A stretch of DNA of 64,000 nt from Bacteroidota bacterium (GCA_013360915.1 JABWAT010000001.1:718981-782980), one strand, 5' to 3'. Positions 18,110-27,178 are shown, counted from the stretch's first letter. Numbers and translations are program-made. Notes: generated by a model not told the origin, from the sequence alone.

Positions 18110-19405
18110 ATGAGCACACTGATGAGTTTTGATCCGGAATTATATAAGGCCATACAGGGCGAAATCACCCGTCAGACCGAAAAAATCGAACTGATTGCCT
18201 CAGAGAATTTTGTTTCCAGACAGGTGCTGGAAGTGGCCGGAAGCGAGCTCACCAATAAGTATGCAGAGGGTTATCCTGGTAAACGGTACTATGGAGGCTG
18301 TGAGTGGGTAGATGTGGCCGAAGATCTGGCCCGTGAGCGTTTAAAAAAGCTGTTTGGTGCAGCCTATGTGAATGTTCAGCCCCATTCGGGAAGCCAGGCC
18401 AACATGGCCGTGTATTTTTCACTGCTTCAGCCAGGCGATACCGTGTTGGGCCTCGACCTGAATCATGGCGGCCATCTCACACACGGATCCGCCGTGAATT
18501 TTTCCGGACAGCTCTATAAAGTCGTCTCCTACGGTGTAGAAGAAACCACTGGCCGGATCAATATGGAGTCGGTGCGGGATCAGGCAATCAAACATCGCCC
18601 CAAAATGATCATTGTTGGGGCCAGCGCCTACTCCCGCGATTATGATTATGAGACCTTCAGGAAAATTGCCGACGAAGTGGGCGCCTTCCTCTGGGCCGAT
18701 ATTGCTCACCCCGCTGGTCTTATTGCAACCGGACGTCTTAAAAATCCGCTTCCCCATTGTCACATCGTGACCAGTACCACGCATAAGACTCTGAGAGGTC
18801 CACGTGGCGGAATCATCATGATGGGCTCCGATTTCGAGAATCCGTTTGGAATCACCATGCCCAAGAGTGGTCGTCTTAAAATGATGAGCGAAATTCTTGA
18901 TTCGAAAGTAATGCCCGGAATTCAGGGCGGACCTCTGATGCATATCATTGCTGCAAAGGCAGCTGCCTTCCACGAGGCCCTTCAACCCGGATTCAAAACC
19001 TATACAGGTGCCCTTCAGGCCAATGCCGCAACATTGGCTGGTGCCATGGTTGAGAAGGGATATAAAATCATCTCGGGCGGAACCGATAACCACCTGATGC
19101 TGATCGATCTGCGGAATAAAAATATCACCGGCAAGGATGCCGAAATAGCCTTGGGAAAAGCAGGAATCACCGTTAACAAAAACATGGTTCCCTTCGATAC
19201 TCAATCACCGTTTATTACCAGTGGTATCCGGCTTGGTACTCCTGCCATGACCTCCCGCGGTTTTCGTCAGGATCATTTTAAGCAGGTGGCTAACTGGATT
19301 GATCGGGCCATTCTTTCCTGGCAGGAAGATGCCACCCTTTCAAAAATCAAGGGTGAAGTGGCCGACCTCTGCCGCACTTTCCCGATTCATCCGGAGATCG
19401 GTTAA
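18110..19405 (+). CDS. glyA: Serine hydroxymethyltransferase
   Basis: A 431-residue PLP enzyme that converts serine and tetrahydrofolate to glycine and 5,10-methylene-tetrahydrofolate. Clear motifs include [38 protein letters not shown], and the PLP-binding lysine Lys226 in [13 protein letters not shown]. The C-terminal [15 protein letters not shown] is also family-typical. The ATG follows CAGAGGACCC, a reasonable ribosome site. The order rpiB-glyA-tatC suggests a shared transcript. Length and motifs give no sign of divergence. Confidence 0.95.
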   Translation: MSTLMSFDPELYKAIQGEITRQTEKIELIASENFVSRQVLEVAGSELTNKYAEGYPGKRYYGGCEWVDVAEDLARERLKKLFGAAYVNVQPHSGSQANMAVYFSLLQPGDTVLGLDLNHGGHLTHGSAVNFSGQLYKVVSYGVEETTGRINMESVRDQAIKHRPKMIIVGASAYSRDYDYETFRKIADEVGAFLWADIAHPAGLIATGRLKNPLPHCHIVTSTTHKTLRGPRGGIIMMGSDFENPFGITMPKSGRLKMMSEILDSKVMPGIQGGPLMHIIAAKAAAFHEALQPGFKTYTGALQANAATLAGAMVEKGYKIISGGTDNHLMLIDLRNKNITGKDAEIALGKAGITVNKNMVPFDTQSPFITSGIRLGTPAMTSRGFRQDHFKQVANWIDRAILSWQEDATLSKIKGEVADLCRTFPIHPEIG

Positions 19406-19411
19406 TCCCGG

Positions 19412-20185
19412 ATGAGCCAGCCACAGGATCAGGAACAGGAATCGGGAGAACAGACCGGTTCCTTCCTCACTCATCTCGAGGCCCTGAGATGGACTCTTGT
19501 ACGATCCTTTATTGCCCTTCTGGTAACCTCTGGGGTCTGTTTCTATTTTTCCGATTTTATTGTCAATGACATACTGCTAAGGCCACTGCATCAGCTTTCA
19601 ACCCCTGTAATGCTGCAGAACCTGAAGCCTTTCGGGCAGATTATGCTTTACCTTCAGGTGTCATTTTTCTCTGGCCTTGTGCTGGGTATCCCCTATGTGC
19701 TCTATGAAATCTGGCGGTTTGTGTATCCTGCCCTGCGCCAGAAGGAAATTAAGTACATCCGGTCAATTGTTGCCTTCTCCAGTTTTTGTTTCCTGGCAGG
19801 GGTCGCTTTTGCATACTTCCTGATCATTCCCTACTCTGTCCAGTTTTTCATGTCCTTTGGTTCTCCCTCCATTGTAAACAATCTGGCAGCCGATGAGTAC
19901 ATGTCCTTTATTGTTCAGATTATGTTGGCCAGCGGATTGTTGTTCGAACTCCCGATGGTTTCCTATTTCCTCAGTCATCTGGGTCTGCTCACTCCCAACT
20001 TTATGAAACATTACCGGCGGTATGCCTACTTCATCGTGGTGGTACTGGCAGGAATATTCACCCCCCCAGATGTAATCTCACAGATTTTCCTGGTTGTGCC
20101 AATGATGATTCTTTACGAAATTTCGATTGTGATATCTGCTGCCATACAAAAACGGAAGCAGGCTGGTTTGCGGAGTACAACCTGA
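19412..20185 (+). CDS. tatC: Twin-arginine translocase subunit TatC
   Basis: A 257-residue inner-membrane protein with six hydrophobic segments, which with TatA forms the pathway for folded proteins with twin-arginine signals. The cytoplasmic N-terminus has the HLEALRWTLVRS motif (HLxELRxRL in the family). The first periplasmic loop ends LQVSFFSGLVLGIPYVLYEIWRFVYPALRQKE, the family signature with its F-V-x-P-A-L core. The last segments include GIFTPPDVISQIFLVVPM. It begins 6 nt after glyA and ends 1 nt before the prenyl synthase ATG. No tatA is visible in the window. Confidence 0.93.
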   Translation: MSQPQDQEQESGEQTGSFLTHLEALRWTLVRSFIALLVTSGVCFYFSDFIVNDILLRPLHQLSTPVMLQNLKPFGQIMLYLQVSFFSGLVLGIPYVLYEIWRFVYPALRQKEIKYIRSIVAFSSFCFLAGVAFAYFLIIPYSVQFFMSFGSPSIVNNLAADEYMSFIVQIMLASGLLFELPMVSYFLSHLGLLTPNFMKHYRRYAYFIVVVLAGIFTPPDVISQIFLVVPMMILYEISIVISAAIQKRKQAGLRSTT

Positions 20186-20186
20186 T

Positions 20187-21155
20187 ATGAGTTCTGTTTC
20201 GGAAATATTACGACCTATCGAACCCGAACTGCAGGAATTTCATACCCGGTTCAGTTCCTATCTTGAGAGCAAATCTTCCCTGCTCGAAGAAATTATCCGG
20301 TACATCCTTCAGCAAAAGGGTAAGCGGATTCGTCCTGCACTGGTTCTCCTATCGGCAAAATTGACCGGAGGCGTGAATGACCGGTCTTACCGCGGTGCCA
20401 TCCTGGTCGAGCTCCTTCATACTGCCACTCTTGTTCATGATGATGTGGTGGATGATGCCGATATGCGGCGCGCAGTCCCCAGTATCAACGCCCTATGGAA
20501 AAACAAAGTCGCCGTTCTGATCGGGGACTACCTGCTTTCCCGCGGATTGCTTCTTTCCCTTGACAACGGTGACTATGACCAGTTAACCATTCTAAGCCGG
20601 GCCGTCAGGGACATGTCTGAAGGTGAATTGGTTCAGATTGAAAAAAGCCGGATGCTGAACACAACCGAAGAAGTCTATTTTAAAATCATTCAGGGAAAAA
20701 CCGGAAGCCTGATTTCCAGCGGATGTGAAATCGGGGCCCTCAGTAACACCACCTCACCCGAGATTCTGGAAAGACTGCGAACCATTGGAAGTTACCTGGG
20801 TATTGCGTTTCAGATACGCGATGACCTGCTCGATTTTACCGAAGGGGGAACCGGTAAGCCGGCCGGACTCGATCTGAAAGAAAAGAAAATGACCCTGCCA
20901 CTCATTTATGCCCTGGCAAGTTCCCCTGCCGATGAGCAGAACCGGATCCGGCGAAAAATCCGGCTGGCAAAAAAGGTGGCCGATTTTGAAGAAATCCGTC
21001 AGTTTATCATCGATAAGAACGGAATCGGGTATGCACATGAGGTTGCAGGCAGGTATGCACAGCAGGCGACCGATGAACTGATGAAATTTCCGGACAGCGA
21101 GGCACGTTCTGCCTTCACAAACCTGATCCGGTTCATTGTAAACCGGTCCTACTGA
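20187..21155 (+). CDS. Trans-polyprenyl diphosphate synthase
   Basis: A 322-residue all-alpha isoprenoid synthase of the octaprenyl/heptaprenyl group, which elongates farnesyl or geranylgeranyl diphosphate with isopentenyl diphosphate for quinone side chains. The first Asp-rich motif is LVHDDVVDDADMRR, preceded by KGKRIRPALVLL. The second is QIRDDLLDFTEGGTGKPAGLDL. The residues before the first motif (ELLHTATLVHDD) lack large aromatics, consistent with a long-chain product, but chain length cannot be read reliably. The gene sits one base downstream of tatC and converges on the Omp85 gene with only 6 nt between stops. Confidence 0.9.
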   Translation: MSSVSEILRPIEPELQEFHTRFSSYLESKSSLLEEIIRYILQQKGKRIRPALVLLSAKLTGGVNDRSYRGAILVELLHTATLVHDDVVDDADMRRAVPSINALWKNKVAVLIGDYLLSRGLLLSLDNGDYDQLTILSRAVRDMSEGELVQIEKSRMLNTTEEVYFKIIQGKTGSLISSGCEIGALSNTTSPEILERLRTIGSYLGIAFQIRDDLLDFTEGGTGKPAGLDLKEKKMTLPLIYALASSPADEQNRIRRKIRLAKKVADFEEIRQFIIDKNGIGYAHEVAGRYAQQATDELMKFPDSEARSAFTNLIRFIVNRSY

Positions 21156-21161
21156 AAACGA

Positions 21162-23450
21162 TCAGAACGAGTGACCGATGCCGATATAAAACGACATCTG
21201 GTCAAAAAAGCCACCGGGATCATTCAGACGGTAGGTGGAAGGTAACCACCGCTGACCGGCAGGTGCCGATGGATTCCAGGCTTTCCAGGCAAAATCGAGT
21301 CTGGCGGGCCCGATAGGCAGAAAATACCGGATTCCCACACCGTAATTCACTGCAATTTCCCGGTAGAGGTTCTTAAAAGTGAACGAACCCGGTTTTCCTT
21401 CCCGATTCCACAGGTTACCGTAATCCACAAACAAGGCATATCCCCAGTCTGAATTCCACTTTTTACGATATTCGACCGATCCCTCGAGTTTGATATCAAA
21501 ATACCCCCGGGAGGTGCTGTCGGCTGCTGATCTTGGTAGACTTCCCGGTCCAAGTTCGGTGGGAAGCCAGCCCCTCAGACTGGTGATTCCTCCACCAAAG
21601 AACCGGTTGATTTCGGGGGTATCTTTCGAAATACCATAAGGTGTGATATAACCCAATACGAGCTTAAACGCATAGTTATCTGTGGTGGTGACTGGGATGT
21701 ACCAACGCAGATCGGTCTGTAACTTCAGGTACTGATAATAGTTGACACCAAAAATCCGGCCGGTCTGACCATCTTCCGATGTCTGCACATCCGACTTATC
21801 AACCGTGGTACTCAAAAGTCTGGGAATCAAGCCGGATTCTTCAAGAGAGATTTCCTGGCTGCCGCCATAATTTCTTTCGATGATGTTTGTATTCAGCCAT
21901 TGGGTGGTCCAGCGGAACACGCTGTTCACGTAAGGTTCCCGCAAACGCCGGTCATCGGTCAGGGTGGTGAAATAAGACTTACCTGCCTTTACCCAGTTCA
22001 CTTCAAGGATATCGATGTAGGAGCGGGTGTATTCCGCATGCCGCCACTGAACGCGAAGACCGGTGGTGATGATGGTCAGGTCATAGGGTTCGCGTTTGTT
22101 GGTTGCACGCTGCAGGGCCGTTTTCGACGCTTGCTGCCATCTTGCAGAAATCTGAGAGCGATTGGAGGTTCCCATGAAATAGGGAAAATTAAGATCGATA
22201 CCGCCATTCACACTCCACTCACTGTATTCAGTTTTATTCCCGGTGAGTGAGGCTGGAATCTGAACACTCCCCCCCACACTGATGCGAAGGTTTTCGGCAG
22301 CATTGAATATATTTTTATTGGTATAGATCAGATCCGAACCGAAAGAACCGTCGCTTTTATCATCTAACCGAATCTGCGGGCGGATTTCATGTTTGGGGGC
22401 CATTTGCATGGTGTAGGCTGTATACACCTCATACTGGTCGTTTACCCGATCATAGGCCAGGCTATCAATCGAAACATTCACCGAGTTAAAAACACCCAAT
22501 TCATTCAGATTACGCAGGGTGTTAACCCGCCGTCCCGGAGAAAACAACTCGCCCGATTCCAGATCAATATGCCGGGTAATAATATCAGGTTTAAGCTCTC
22601 TGCTGCTGGTTGTCCTGATTCTGATTCCATTGACCGACAGGGTATCACGCAACCGTTCACCAGAATCGATGCTGTTGGTATAGATGGTCATGGATTGGCC
22701 AGCCACCACACTTTTAGAACTGGGCCTGACGACGAGCGTAAGGGAAATGTCAGGAAAGCCTGTGGTATCGGCCACCACTGTAATCGAGTCGGATTGTGTG
22801 AATGCGTAACCTTTTTCCTGAAGGGAAGAAAGAATCCGGGCGCGTTCATCACGGATTTTAAAAACGGACCAGGGTTCGCCTTCCTTAACAATCTGGTTGT
22901 TGTAGACCACCCTGGCAATTTGTGCCTCATCCTTCTGCGGGAGGTCGTACCGGATGGTTTCAAGTTTGCCCTGCGGCCCCTCGTTTATCCGGAATGTCAC
23001 CTTTACACCATCGGGAGAACGCACGGTCGCCGTATCCACACGGATCCGGAAGAAACCCAGATACCTGTAGTACTGCTCAAGATAGGAGCGGTCGTCGGCC
23101 AGATTGATATCTGAGAAATAAATGGGCGCTTCACCAAAATTGTTCCTGAAATAGTTCCCGACATAATTCAGTGAAGAAAAACGGGTTTCAGGAAAAATAA
23201 AGCCGAAGGTTCGGTAAAGCCATAATCCGGGTTTTACCGATTTATTAATCAGCCAGTAATTCTGTCTGGTCTGGATGTTTCCTGCAAGGAAATCTTCATC
23301 GATGCTTTTAACTCCTTCGAAATCAACTCTCAGAATGAGTTGTTTGCCAGTCGAATCGGGCACCTGGGCCAACAGGGATTCCTGTATAATCCAGACGACC
23401 AGAAGGAGTGTGAAGAAGGATTTTAACAAAATGGTTGGAGCCGGACCCAT
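21162..23450 (-). CDS. Omp85/BamA-TamA family outer-membrane protein
   Basis: About 762 residues. After a signal peptide (ends IIQESLLAQ) come POTRA-like repeats (about residues 35-330: VDFEGVKSIDEDFLAGN, later RVNTLRNLNELGVFNSVNV) and then a 16-strand-type barrel. The barrel carries the Omp85 L6 signature FFGGGITSLRGWLP (RGW in place of RGF/Y), and the protein ends in an aromatic strand with terminal Phe (MSFYIGIGHSF), the usual barrel-assembly signal. Members insert or export outer-membrane proteins; length and few POTRAs suggest a TamA/TamL-like rather than the main BamA role, but this is an inference. I take ATG 23450; a GTG lies one codon upstream. It follows the DUF2795 gene by 36 nt. 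Confidence 0.88.
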   Translation of the reverse strand: MGPAPTILLKSFFTLLLVVWIIQESLLAQVPDSTGKQLILRVDFEGVKSIDEDFLAGNIQTRQNYWLINKSVKPGLWLYRTFGFIFPETRFSSLNYVGNYFRNNFGEAPIYFSDINLADDRSYLEQYYRYLGFFRIRVDTATVRSPDGVKVTFRINEGPQGKLETIRYDLPQKDEAQIARVVYNNQIVKEGEPWSVFKIRDERARILSSLQEKGYAFTQSDSITVVADTTGFPDISLTLVVRPSSKSVVAGQSMTIYTNSIDSGERLRDTLSVNGIRIRTTSSRELKPDIITRHIDLESGELFSPGRRVNTLRNLNELGVFNSVNVSIDSLAYDRVNDQYEVYTAYTMQMAPKHEIRPQIRLDDKSDGSFGSDLIYTNKNIFNAAENLRISVGGSVQIPASLTGNKTEYSEWSVNGGIDLNFPYFMGTSNRSQISARWQQASKTALQRATNKREPYDLTIITTGLRVQWRHAEYTRSYIDILEVNWVKAGKSYFTTLTDDRRLREPYVNSVFRWTTQWLNTNIIERNYGGSQEISLEESGLIPRLLSTTVDKSDVQTSEDGQTGRIFGVNYYQYLKLQTDLRWYIPVTTTDNYAFKLVLGYITPYGISKDTPEINRFFGGGITSLRGWLPTELGPGSLPRSAADSTSRGYFDIKLEGSVEYRKKWNSDWGYALFVDYGNLWNREGKPGSFTFKNLYREIAVNYGVGIRYFLPIGPARLDFAWKAWNPSAPAGQRWLPSTYRLNDPGGFFDQMSFYIGIGHSF

Positions 23451-23486
23451 CACCGCCAGGAAATGGGTCCGTGCATGAGAAAGGAC

Positions 23487-23711
23487 TTAATATTCGTCTT
23501 CGTCGGAATAATAGAATTCACTGCTGGTAGGAAAGTCCGGCCAGATTTCCTCCATGTTTTCATAAACTTCCTCATCGTCTTCCAGGGCCTGAAGGTTCTC
23601 AATAACCTCATATGGGGCACCGGTCCGATAGGCGAAATCGATTAGTTCAGCTTTGGTGCATGGCCAGGGGGCATCGTTCAGATGGGCAGCCAGTTCCATT
23701 GTCCAATACAT
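23487..23711 (-). CDS. DUF2795-family small protein
   Basis: A 74-residue acidic protein matching the DUF2795 pattern, with LAAHLNDAPWPCTKAELIDF and APYEVIENLQAL, then a clustered acidic tail (EDDEEVYENMEEIWPDF and SDEDEY). No function is established for the family. GAGG lies at a proper distance before the ATG, and a good Bacteroidota promoter lies at 23748-23779. It is followed by the Omp85 gene 36 nt downstream, so that gene may share the transcript. Confidence 0.8.
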   Translation of the reverse strand: MYWTMELAAHLNDAPWPCTKAELIDFAYRTGAPYEVIENLQALEDDEEVYENMEEIWPDFPTSSEFYYSDEDEY

Positions 23712-23747
23712 GGGTACCTCGTTTAATGACAGGGGCGTGAAATTGCG

Positions 23748-23779
23748 CGAAAATACAAAAGAGGAACTGCAAACACAAT
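23748..23779 (-). promoter_or_regulatory. Bacteroidota-type promoter for the DUF2795 gene
   Basis: On the minus strand ATTG (23779-23776) is followed after 20 nt by TATTTTCG (23755-23748), close to TTTG-N19-TAnnTTTG. The start codon is 36 nt further on. Confidence 0.55.
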
Positions 23780-23796
23780 ACCATCAGAAAGGGAAA

Positions 23797-24765
23797 TCAG
23801 TCGAGGCTGGGGCGATCTTTATCGGCCTGATGAATAGCGATGGCGTATTCGATCGGGTCGAGATCATTGAGGAAGAATAAAGAGGGATCCTGAGGTTTCC
23901 GGTTCCAATGGACTTCATAGTGCAGGTGCGGTGAAGTGGACACACCGGTGTTGCCCGAGTAAGCAATGACATCGCCACGTTTAACCTTCTGGCCTTTCTT
24001 CACTGCCACGGTTGAAAGGTGGGCGTAATAAGTCTTGAGTCCGAATCCGTGGTCGAGAATCACCAGCCGGCCGTATCCGGTTCTTGGGTTGCCTCCCACA
24101 AAATCCACGGTTGCTCCTCCGGTGGCATAAACCGGGGTTCCCCTCGGAAGTGAAATATCGATTCCCTGATGAGGCCGCTGAATTTTATAGATCGGATGAA
24201 TCCTGGACCCAAAACCAGAGGTCAGTCTTCCGCGTGCTGGTTTCAATGCAGGGAAGTTGTCAAAATACTGACTGTTTAATTTGTATTGCTGGTAGATCAG
24301 ATCGTAAGATTCTTTCTGTATCTGCAGTTGCCTGTCAATCTGATCCAGAGCCAGACGGGTGGAATTGAGCATCTTATCAATATCCACATCGCCGGTTACC
24401 ATCTGATTCTCAGAAGTACCACCCACTCCGGCCTTTCTGGAATCCTGGTCCAGACTAGGTAAATCGACCAGCACCCGCAATTGCTCATCTTTGCTGGCCA
24501 GATTGGATACCACCGAATTAAAAGAGGCAATTTTTTCGGCAAACTTTCCGATCTGCTGCCGGAGCGATTCATTCTCAACCTTAAGGCTGCGTGAATACTC
24601 GCTTTCCAGAACATCGCCGAACAGATAGAGGGTTGCAGTGCTCAGAATGGAGGAGGTAAACAGAATCAACCCGAACCAAAAGAGGTAGTGAGAGAAAGTC
24701 CTGCGGACTTCCACCAACTGCAGGGTGTGCGGATCGAGTATGTATTTACCTGTTTTTTTGAACAT
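23797..24765 (-). CDS. M23-family (LytM) peptidoglycan endopeptidase, membrane anchored
   Basis: A 322-residue protein with a short basic cytoplasmic start, one transmembrane helix (about residues 28-50: YLFWFGLILFTSSILSTATL), coiled-coil segments (about 57-95 and 130-165), and a C-terminal M23 zinc endopeptidase domain. The zinc and catalytic residues are visible as HQGIDIS (HxxxD), YYAHLS and HLHYEVHWN (HxH), with GFGSRIHPIYK opening the domain. Such proteins cut cross-links in peptidoglycan during growth or division, as MepM does. The domain has all ligands, so it is probably active rather than an EnvC/NlpD-type activator. It has its own promoter at 24797-24828. Confidence 0.9.
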   Translation of the reverse strand: MFKKTGKYILDPHTLQLVEVRRTFSHYLFWFGLILFTSSILSTATLYLFGDVLESEYSRSLKVENESLRQQIGKFAEKIASFNSVVSNLASKDEQLRVLVDLPSLDQDSRKAGVGGTSENQMVTGDVDIDKMLNSTRLALDQIDRQLQIQKESYDLIYQQYKLNSQYFDNFPALKPARGRLTSGFGSRIHPIYKIQRPHQGIDISLPRGTPVYATGGATVDFVGGNPRTGYGRLVILDHGFGLKTYYAHLSTVAVKKGQKVKRGDVIAYSGNTGVSTSPHLHYEVHWNRKPQDPSLFFLNDLDPIEYAIAIHQADKDRPSLD

Positions 24766-24796
24766 TTTTTATGTCTTGGCGGAACGGTCAGACTGC

Positions 24797-24828
24797 TAAA
24801 TCTATGTGCCAAATCCCTGATAATCAAT
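24797..24828 (-). promoter_or_regulatory. Bacteroidota-type promoter for the M23 peptidase gene
   Basis: ATTG (24828-24825) lies 20 nt before TAGATTTA (24804-24797) on the minus strand. The start codon is 31 nt downstream. The last base deviates from TAnnTTTG. Confidence 0.5.
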
Positions 24829-24877
24829 TCATTGACAAGATGGTGTGATCAAACGCATAAGAACAGCATATGGTTCC

Positions 24878-25909
24878 TTATTCGAAATCATGTTCAAAGT
24901 ATTCGGTGGTCCGGTCGGGCTCTTCTCCTGCCTTTACTCTGGTTTTCCTTTCGATGGCAGATTGAAGTTTATCGGCAAAAACCTGGGCAGAATCATAGCC
25001 ATAATGTTTCAGCAGGTGATTCAGGGCTACTGTTTCGAGGATAACCGTTACATTCTTCCCGGCAAAAATGGCCAGTTCAATTTTTGGTATTTTCACCCCG
25101 AGAATCTCGGCATAGACGGTATCGAGCCCGGTGCGGGTGTATTCCTCATCCGGATTCCAGTCAAGCAATTCAACAACAATCTCAACCCGTTTCTGGAACC
25201 GGATGGCACGAACCCCGAAAATGGACCGTATGTCGATGATTCCAACTCCCCTGATTTCCATAAAATGCTGGACCATGTTGTTGGAACTGCCCATCAGGAT
25301 GCCTTCTCCTTTACGGGTAATCATGACCACGTCATCAGAAACCAGCCGGTGGCCTCTCTCGATCAGGTCCAGACCAATCTCTGACTTGCCGATCCCGCTG
25401 CGCCCGGTAATAAGAATTCCGATCCCGTACACATCAAGGAATACCCCGTGTACCGATTGCTGCGGACTAAACTGATCATCCAGAAAGTCGGTGACAAGGT
25501 AAATCAGTTTGGAGGATTCATAAGTTGTTGTGAACAGGGGAATCCCCTTCTCGGTCGCCAGTTCGGTTAACTCGGGATAGTCGGTGTTTTTATTGGAATC
25601 CGTCATGATGATACAGGGAATCTCGTAGGCAAGCAGGGTGCTGAACGCCTGACGCCGCTGCTCGGGGTTCAGTTTATTCAGAAACCGGCATTCAGTATTA
25701 CCGAGCACCTGGACCCGGTGATAGGTAAACAGGTCGGTAAAGCCAGCCAGGGCCAGTCCGGGTCTGTGGATTTCGCGTTCCCTGATCGTCTTGGCTGATG
25801 CATCAACTTCATTCACCTGCTCGAGGGGAACCCGGAGCCGGTGAACCAACCGATCGGCCAAAAACCTGACTGTGATTTCCTGACGACGGATAAGAGGTCC
25901 CAGTTTCAT
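24878..25909 (-). CDS. hprK: HPr kinase/phosphorylase
   Basis: A 343-residue bifunctional enzyme that phosphorylates HPr (or Crh-like proteins) on a serine and also removes the phosphate. The N-terminal domain contains IHRPGLALAGF, typical of the family. The P-loop is GRSGIGKS with Lys175, followed by the second conserved block RLVSDDVVMI and the C-terminal signature GVGIIDIRSIFGVRAI. The protein begins ATGAAACTG directly at the end of a T-tract that follows a strong hairpin, and no Shine-Dalgarno sequence can exist there (see the regulatory feature). No PTS gene is visible in the window. In Gram-negative bacteria hprK often lies near hpf, as here. Confidence 0.93.
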   Translation of the reverse strand: MKLGPLIRRQEITVRFLADRLVHRLRVPLEQVNEVDASAKTIREREIHRPGLALAGFTDLFTYHRVQVLGNTECRFLNKLNPEQRRQAFSTLLAYEIPCIIMTDSNKNTDYPELTELATEKGIPLFTTTYESSKLIYLVTDFLDDQFSPQQSVHGVFLDVYGIGILITGRSGIGKSEIGLDLIERGHRLVSDDVVMITRKGEGILMGSSNNMVQHFMEIRGVGIIDIRSIFGVRAIRFQKRVEIVVELLDWNPDEEYTRTGLDTVYAEILGVKIPKIELAIFAGKNVTVILETVALNHLLKHYGYDSAQVFADKLQSAIERKTRVKAGEEPDRTTEYFEHDFE

Positions 25910-25941
25910 AAAAAAACAGGCACCAGTGGTGCCTGCTCCAT
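25906..25941 (-). CDS. Possible 11-codon leader ORF overlapping the hprK start
   Basis: On the minus strand an ATG at 25941 opens MEQAPLVPVFL and stops with a TGA that overlaps the hprK ATG (ATGA, 25906-25909). The hairpin at 25917-25935 lies inside this frame. There is no clear ribosome site in front of it, and a frame this short can arise by chance. Its stop-start overlap would explain how hprK is translated without its own Shine-Dalgarno site. Treated as a hypothesis only. Confidence 0.25.
   Translation of the reverse strand: MEQAPLVPVFL
25910..25935 (-). terminator. Intrinsic terminator after hpf, abutting hprK
   Basis: Reading the minus strand, an 8-bp perfect stem (CAGGCACC with GGTGCCTG, 25917-25935, three-base loop) is followed by seven T residues (25916-25910). 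It fits a rho-independent terminator for the xer-hpf transcript. The hprK ATG begins at the next base, so it may instead act as an attenuator for hprK. Confidence 0.75.
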
Positions 25942-25970
25942 GTAAAAGTGAATATTTCAGTCCGGGCGGC

Positions 25971-26279
25971 TCAGTGGGCCCGGTGGGTTTCTTTGTATTT
26001 CTTCAGTTGCTTGATAATATCATCGATGGCTGCATCTACCGCCACCTCAAAATGCTCGGATGTTTCCTTTGATTTCATAATCTGATTAAAAACCGTCACT
26101 TTGATTTCAACGATTTTTGTCCGGTTGCCATTGTGTTTTTCATTCTGTTCATAATCGAGAGTTACCCGGCAGTCAATGATTCCATCATAGTACTTTTCCA
26201 GTTTTGCCGTTGCATCCATGATGTAATTTTTCAGGTCTTCGCGTGCGTTGAAATGTCTGGCAGTCAGAAACGTATTCAT
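25971..26279 (-). CDS. hpf: Ribosome hibernation promoting factor (HPF/RaiA family, short form)
   Basis: A 102-residue protein of the HPF/YfiA family, which binds the 30S decoding region and dimerises or silences ribosomes in stationary phase. It shows the beta-alpha-beta-beta-beta-alpha pattern: LTARHFNAREDLKNYIMDATAKLEKYYDG, then CRVTLDYEQN, KIVEIKVTV, and the terminal helix EVAVDAAIDDIIKQLKKYKETHRAH. It lacks the C-terminal dimerisation domain of long HPF. The start overlaps the stop of the upstream xer gene by ATGA, and a strong terminator follows. Confidence 0.92.
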   Translation of the reverse strand: MNTFLTARHFNAREDLKNYIMDATAKLEKYYDGIIDCRVTLDYEQNEKHNGNRTKIVEIKVTVFNQIMKSKETSEHFEVAVDAAIDDIIKQLKKYKETHRAH

Positions 26280-27178
26280 AGAGTCTCCTTATCATGGGTT
26301 GCTGTAGGATGTGCTTGTTTATAAACAGATTTCAGTCTTTCCACACTGACGTGAGTGTAAATCTGAGTCGTTGACAGGGATTCATGTCCCAGAAAATCCT
26401 TAACCGCTCTCAGATCGGCACCATGGTCAATCATATGGGTGGCAAACGTGTGCCTCAGCAGGTGAGGACTTTTCTTTTTCACCTCGGTGACCGGTAACAG
26501 ATACTTTTTAACCAAACGCTGAATGAATCCCGGATTAACAGGTTGTTCCTTATCAGTCACAAACATCCGGTCCGTTCCGGACCCGATGGACTGACGGCTG
26601 ACCATCCATTCAGACAACAGATGTGCACAGGAGGTTCCCACCGGAACAATCCGGTTTTTTGATCCTTTTCCCCACACACGAATTGTCTGGTGGGCAGGCT
26701 CATAATCCGATATTTTCAGATTGGTCAGTTCACTTAACCGGATACCAGTGGAGTAAAACAGTTCGAGAACAAGCCGGTCCCGAAGCCCCATCCAGTGGGT
26801 GACATCTGGTTGGGCCATCAGCCGGGTGATGGTCTCTTCCGAAAGAAATTCGGGCAGATTGCGACTGGTTTTGGGAAAAGAAAGGGACACAGCCGGGTTT
26901 ACCGAAACGGATCCGGACCGACGGGCATACCTGAAAAAGGCCCGCAGGGATGCAACCTTGCGTGAGATACTTTTTCTGGAAAGGCCCGATGAAAACAATG
27001 AAGCCAGATACCCTCTCAGGTCTGAGAGAGTCACTTCATGTATGTGGAGAGAGTGATTTTCAGTTTCGAGCCAGCTGATAAACTGGTCCAAGTCGGTCTG
27101 ATATGCAATCAGTGTGTGGCCGGAATAATTCCGTTCAACCTGCAGATAGCGAAGGAATTTCGGAAGGAAGTTTCTCAT
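26276..27178 (-). CDS. xerC: XerC/XerD-type tyrosine recombinase
   Basis: 300 residues, the usual Xer length, with an N-terminal SAM-like core-binding domain (FLRYLQVERNYSGHTLIAYQ) and a C-terminal catalytic domain. Catalytic residues are visible as STGIRLSEL (Arg), VWGKGSKNRIVPV (Lys), HLLRHTFATHM (His-x-x-Arg), LGHESLSTTQIYTHV (His, then Tyr near residue 274). It resolves chromosome dimers at dif; XerC versus XerD cannot be decided here. I chose ATG 27178 because the open frame upstream begins only with TTG (27202) inside the intergenic region. An xer gene followed directly by hpf is a known Bacteroidota arrangement. No dif site was seen. Confidence 0.88.
   Translation of the reverse strand: MRNFLPKFLRYLQVERNYSGHTLIAYQTDLDQFISWLETENHSLHIHEVTLSDLRGYLASLFSSGLSRKSISRKVASLRAFFRYARRSGSVSVNPAVSLSFPKTSRNLPEFLSEETITRLMAQPDVTHWMGLRDRLVLELFYSTGIRLSELTNLKISDYEPAHQTIRVWGKGSKNRIVPVGTSCAHLLSEWMVSRQSIGSGTDRMFVTDKEQPVNPGFIQRLVKKYLLPVTEVKKKSPHLLRHTFATHMIDHGADLRAVKDFLGHESLSTTQIYTHVSVERLKSVYKQAHPTATHDKETL

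Noticed and set aside
18419-19204. Minus-strand open frame of 261 codons inside glyA
   Set aside because: glyA is well supported by PLP motifs; the antisense reading is His/Gly-rich noise.
22389-23114. Plus-strand open frame of 241 codons antisense to the Omp85 gene
   Set aside because: The minus strand has a complete POTRA-plus-barrel protein with the RGW motif and terminal Phe; the antisense frame shows no domain.
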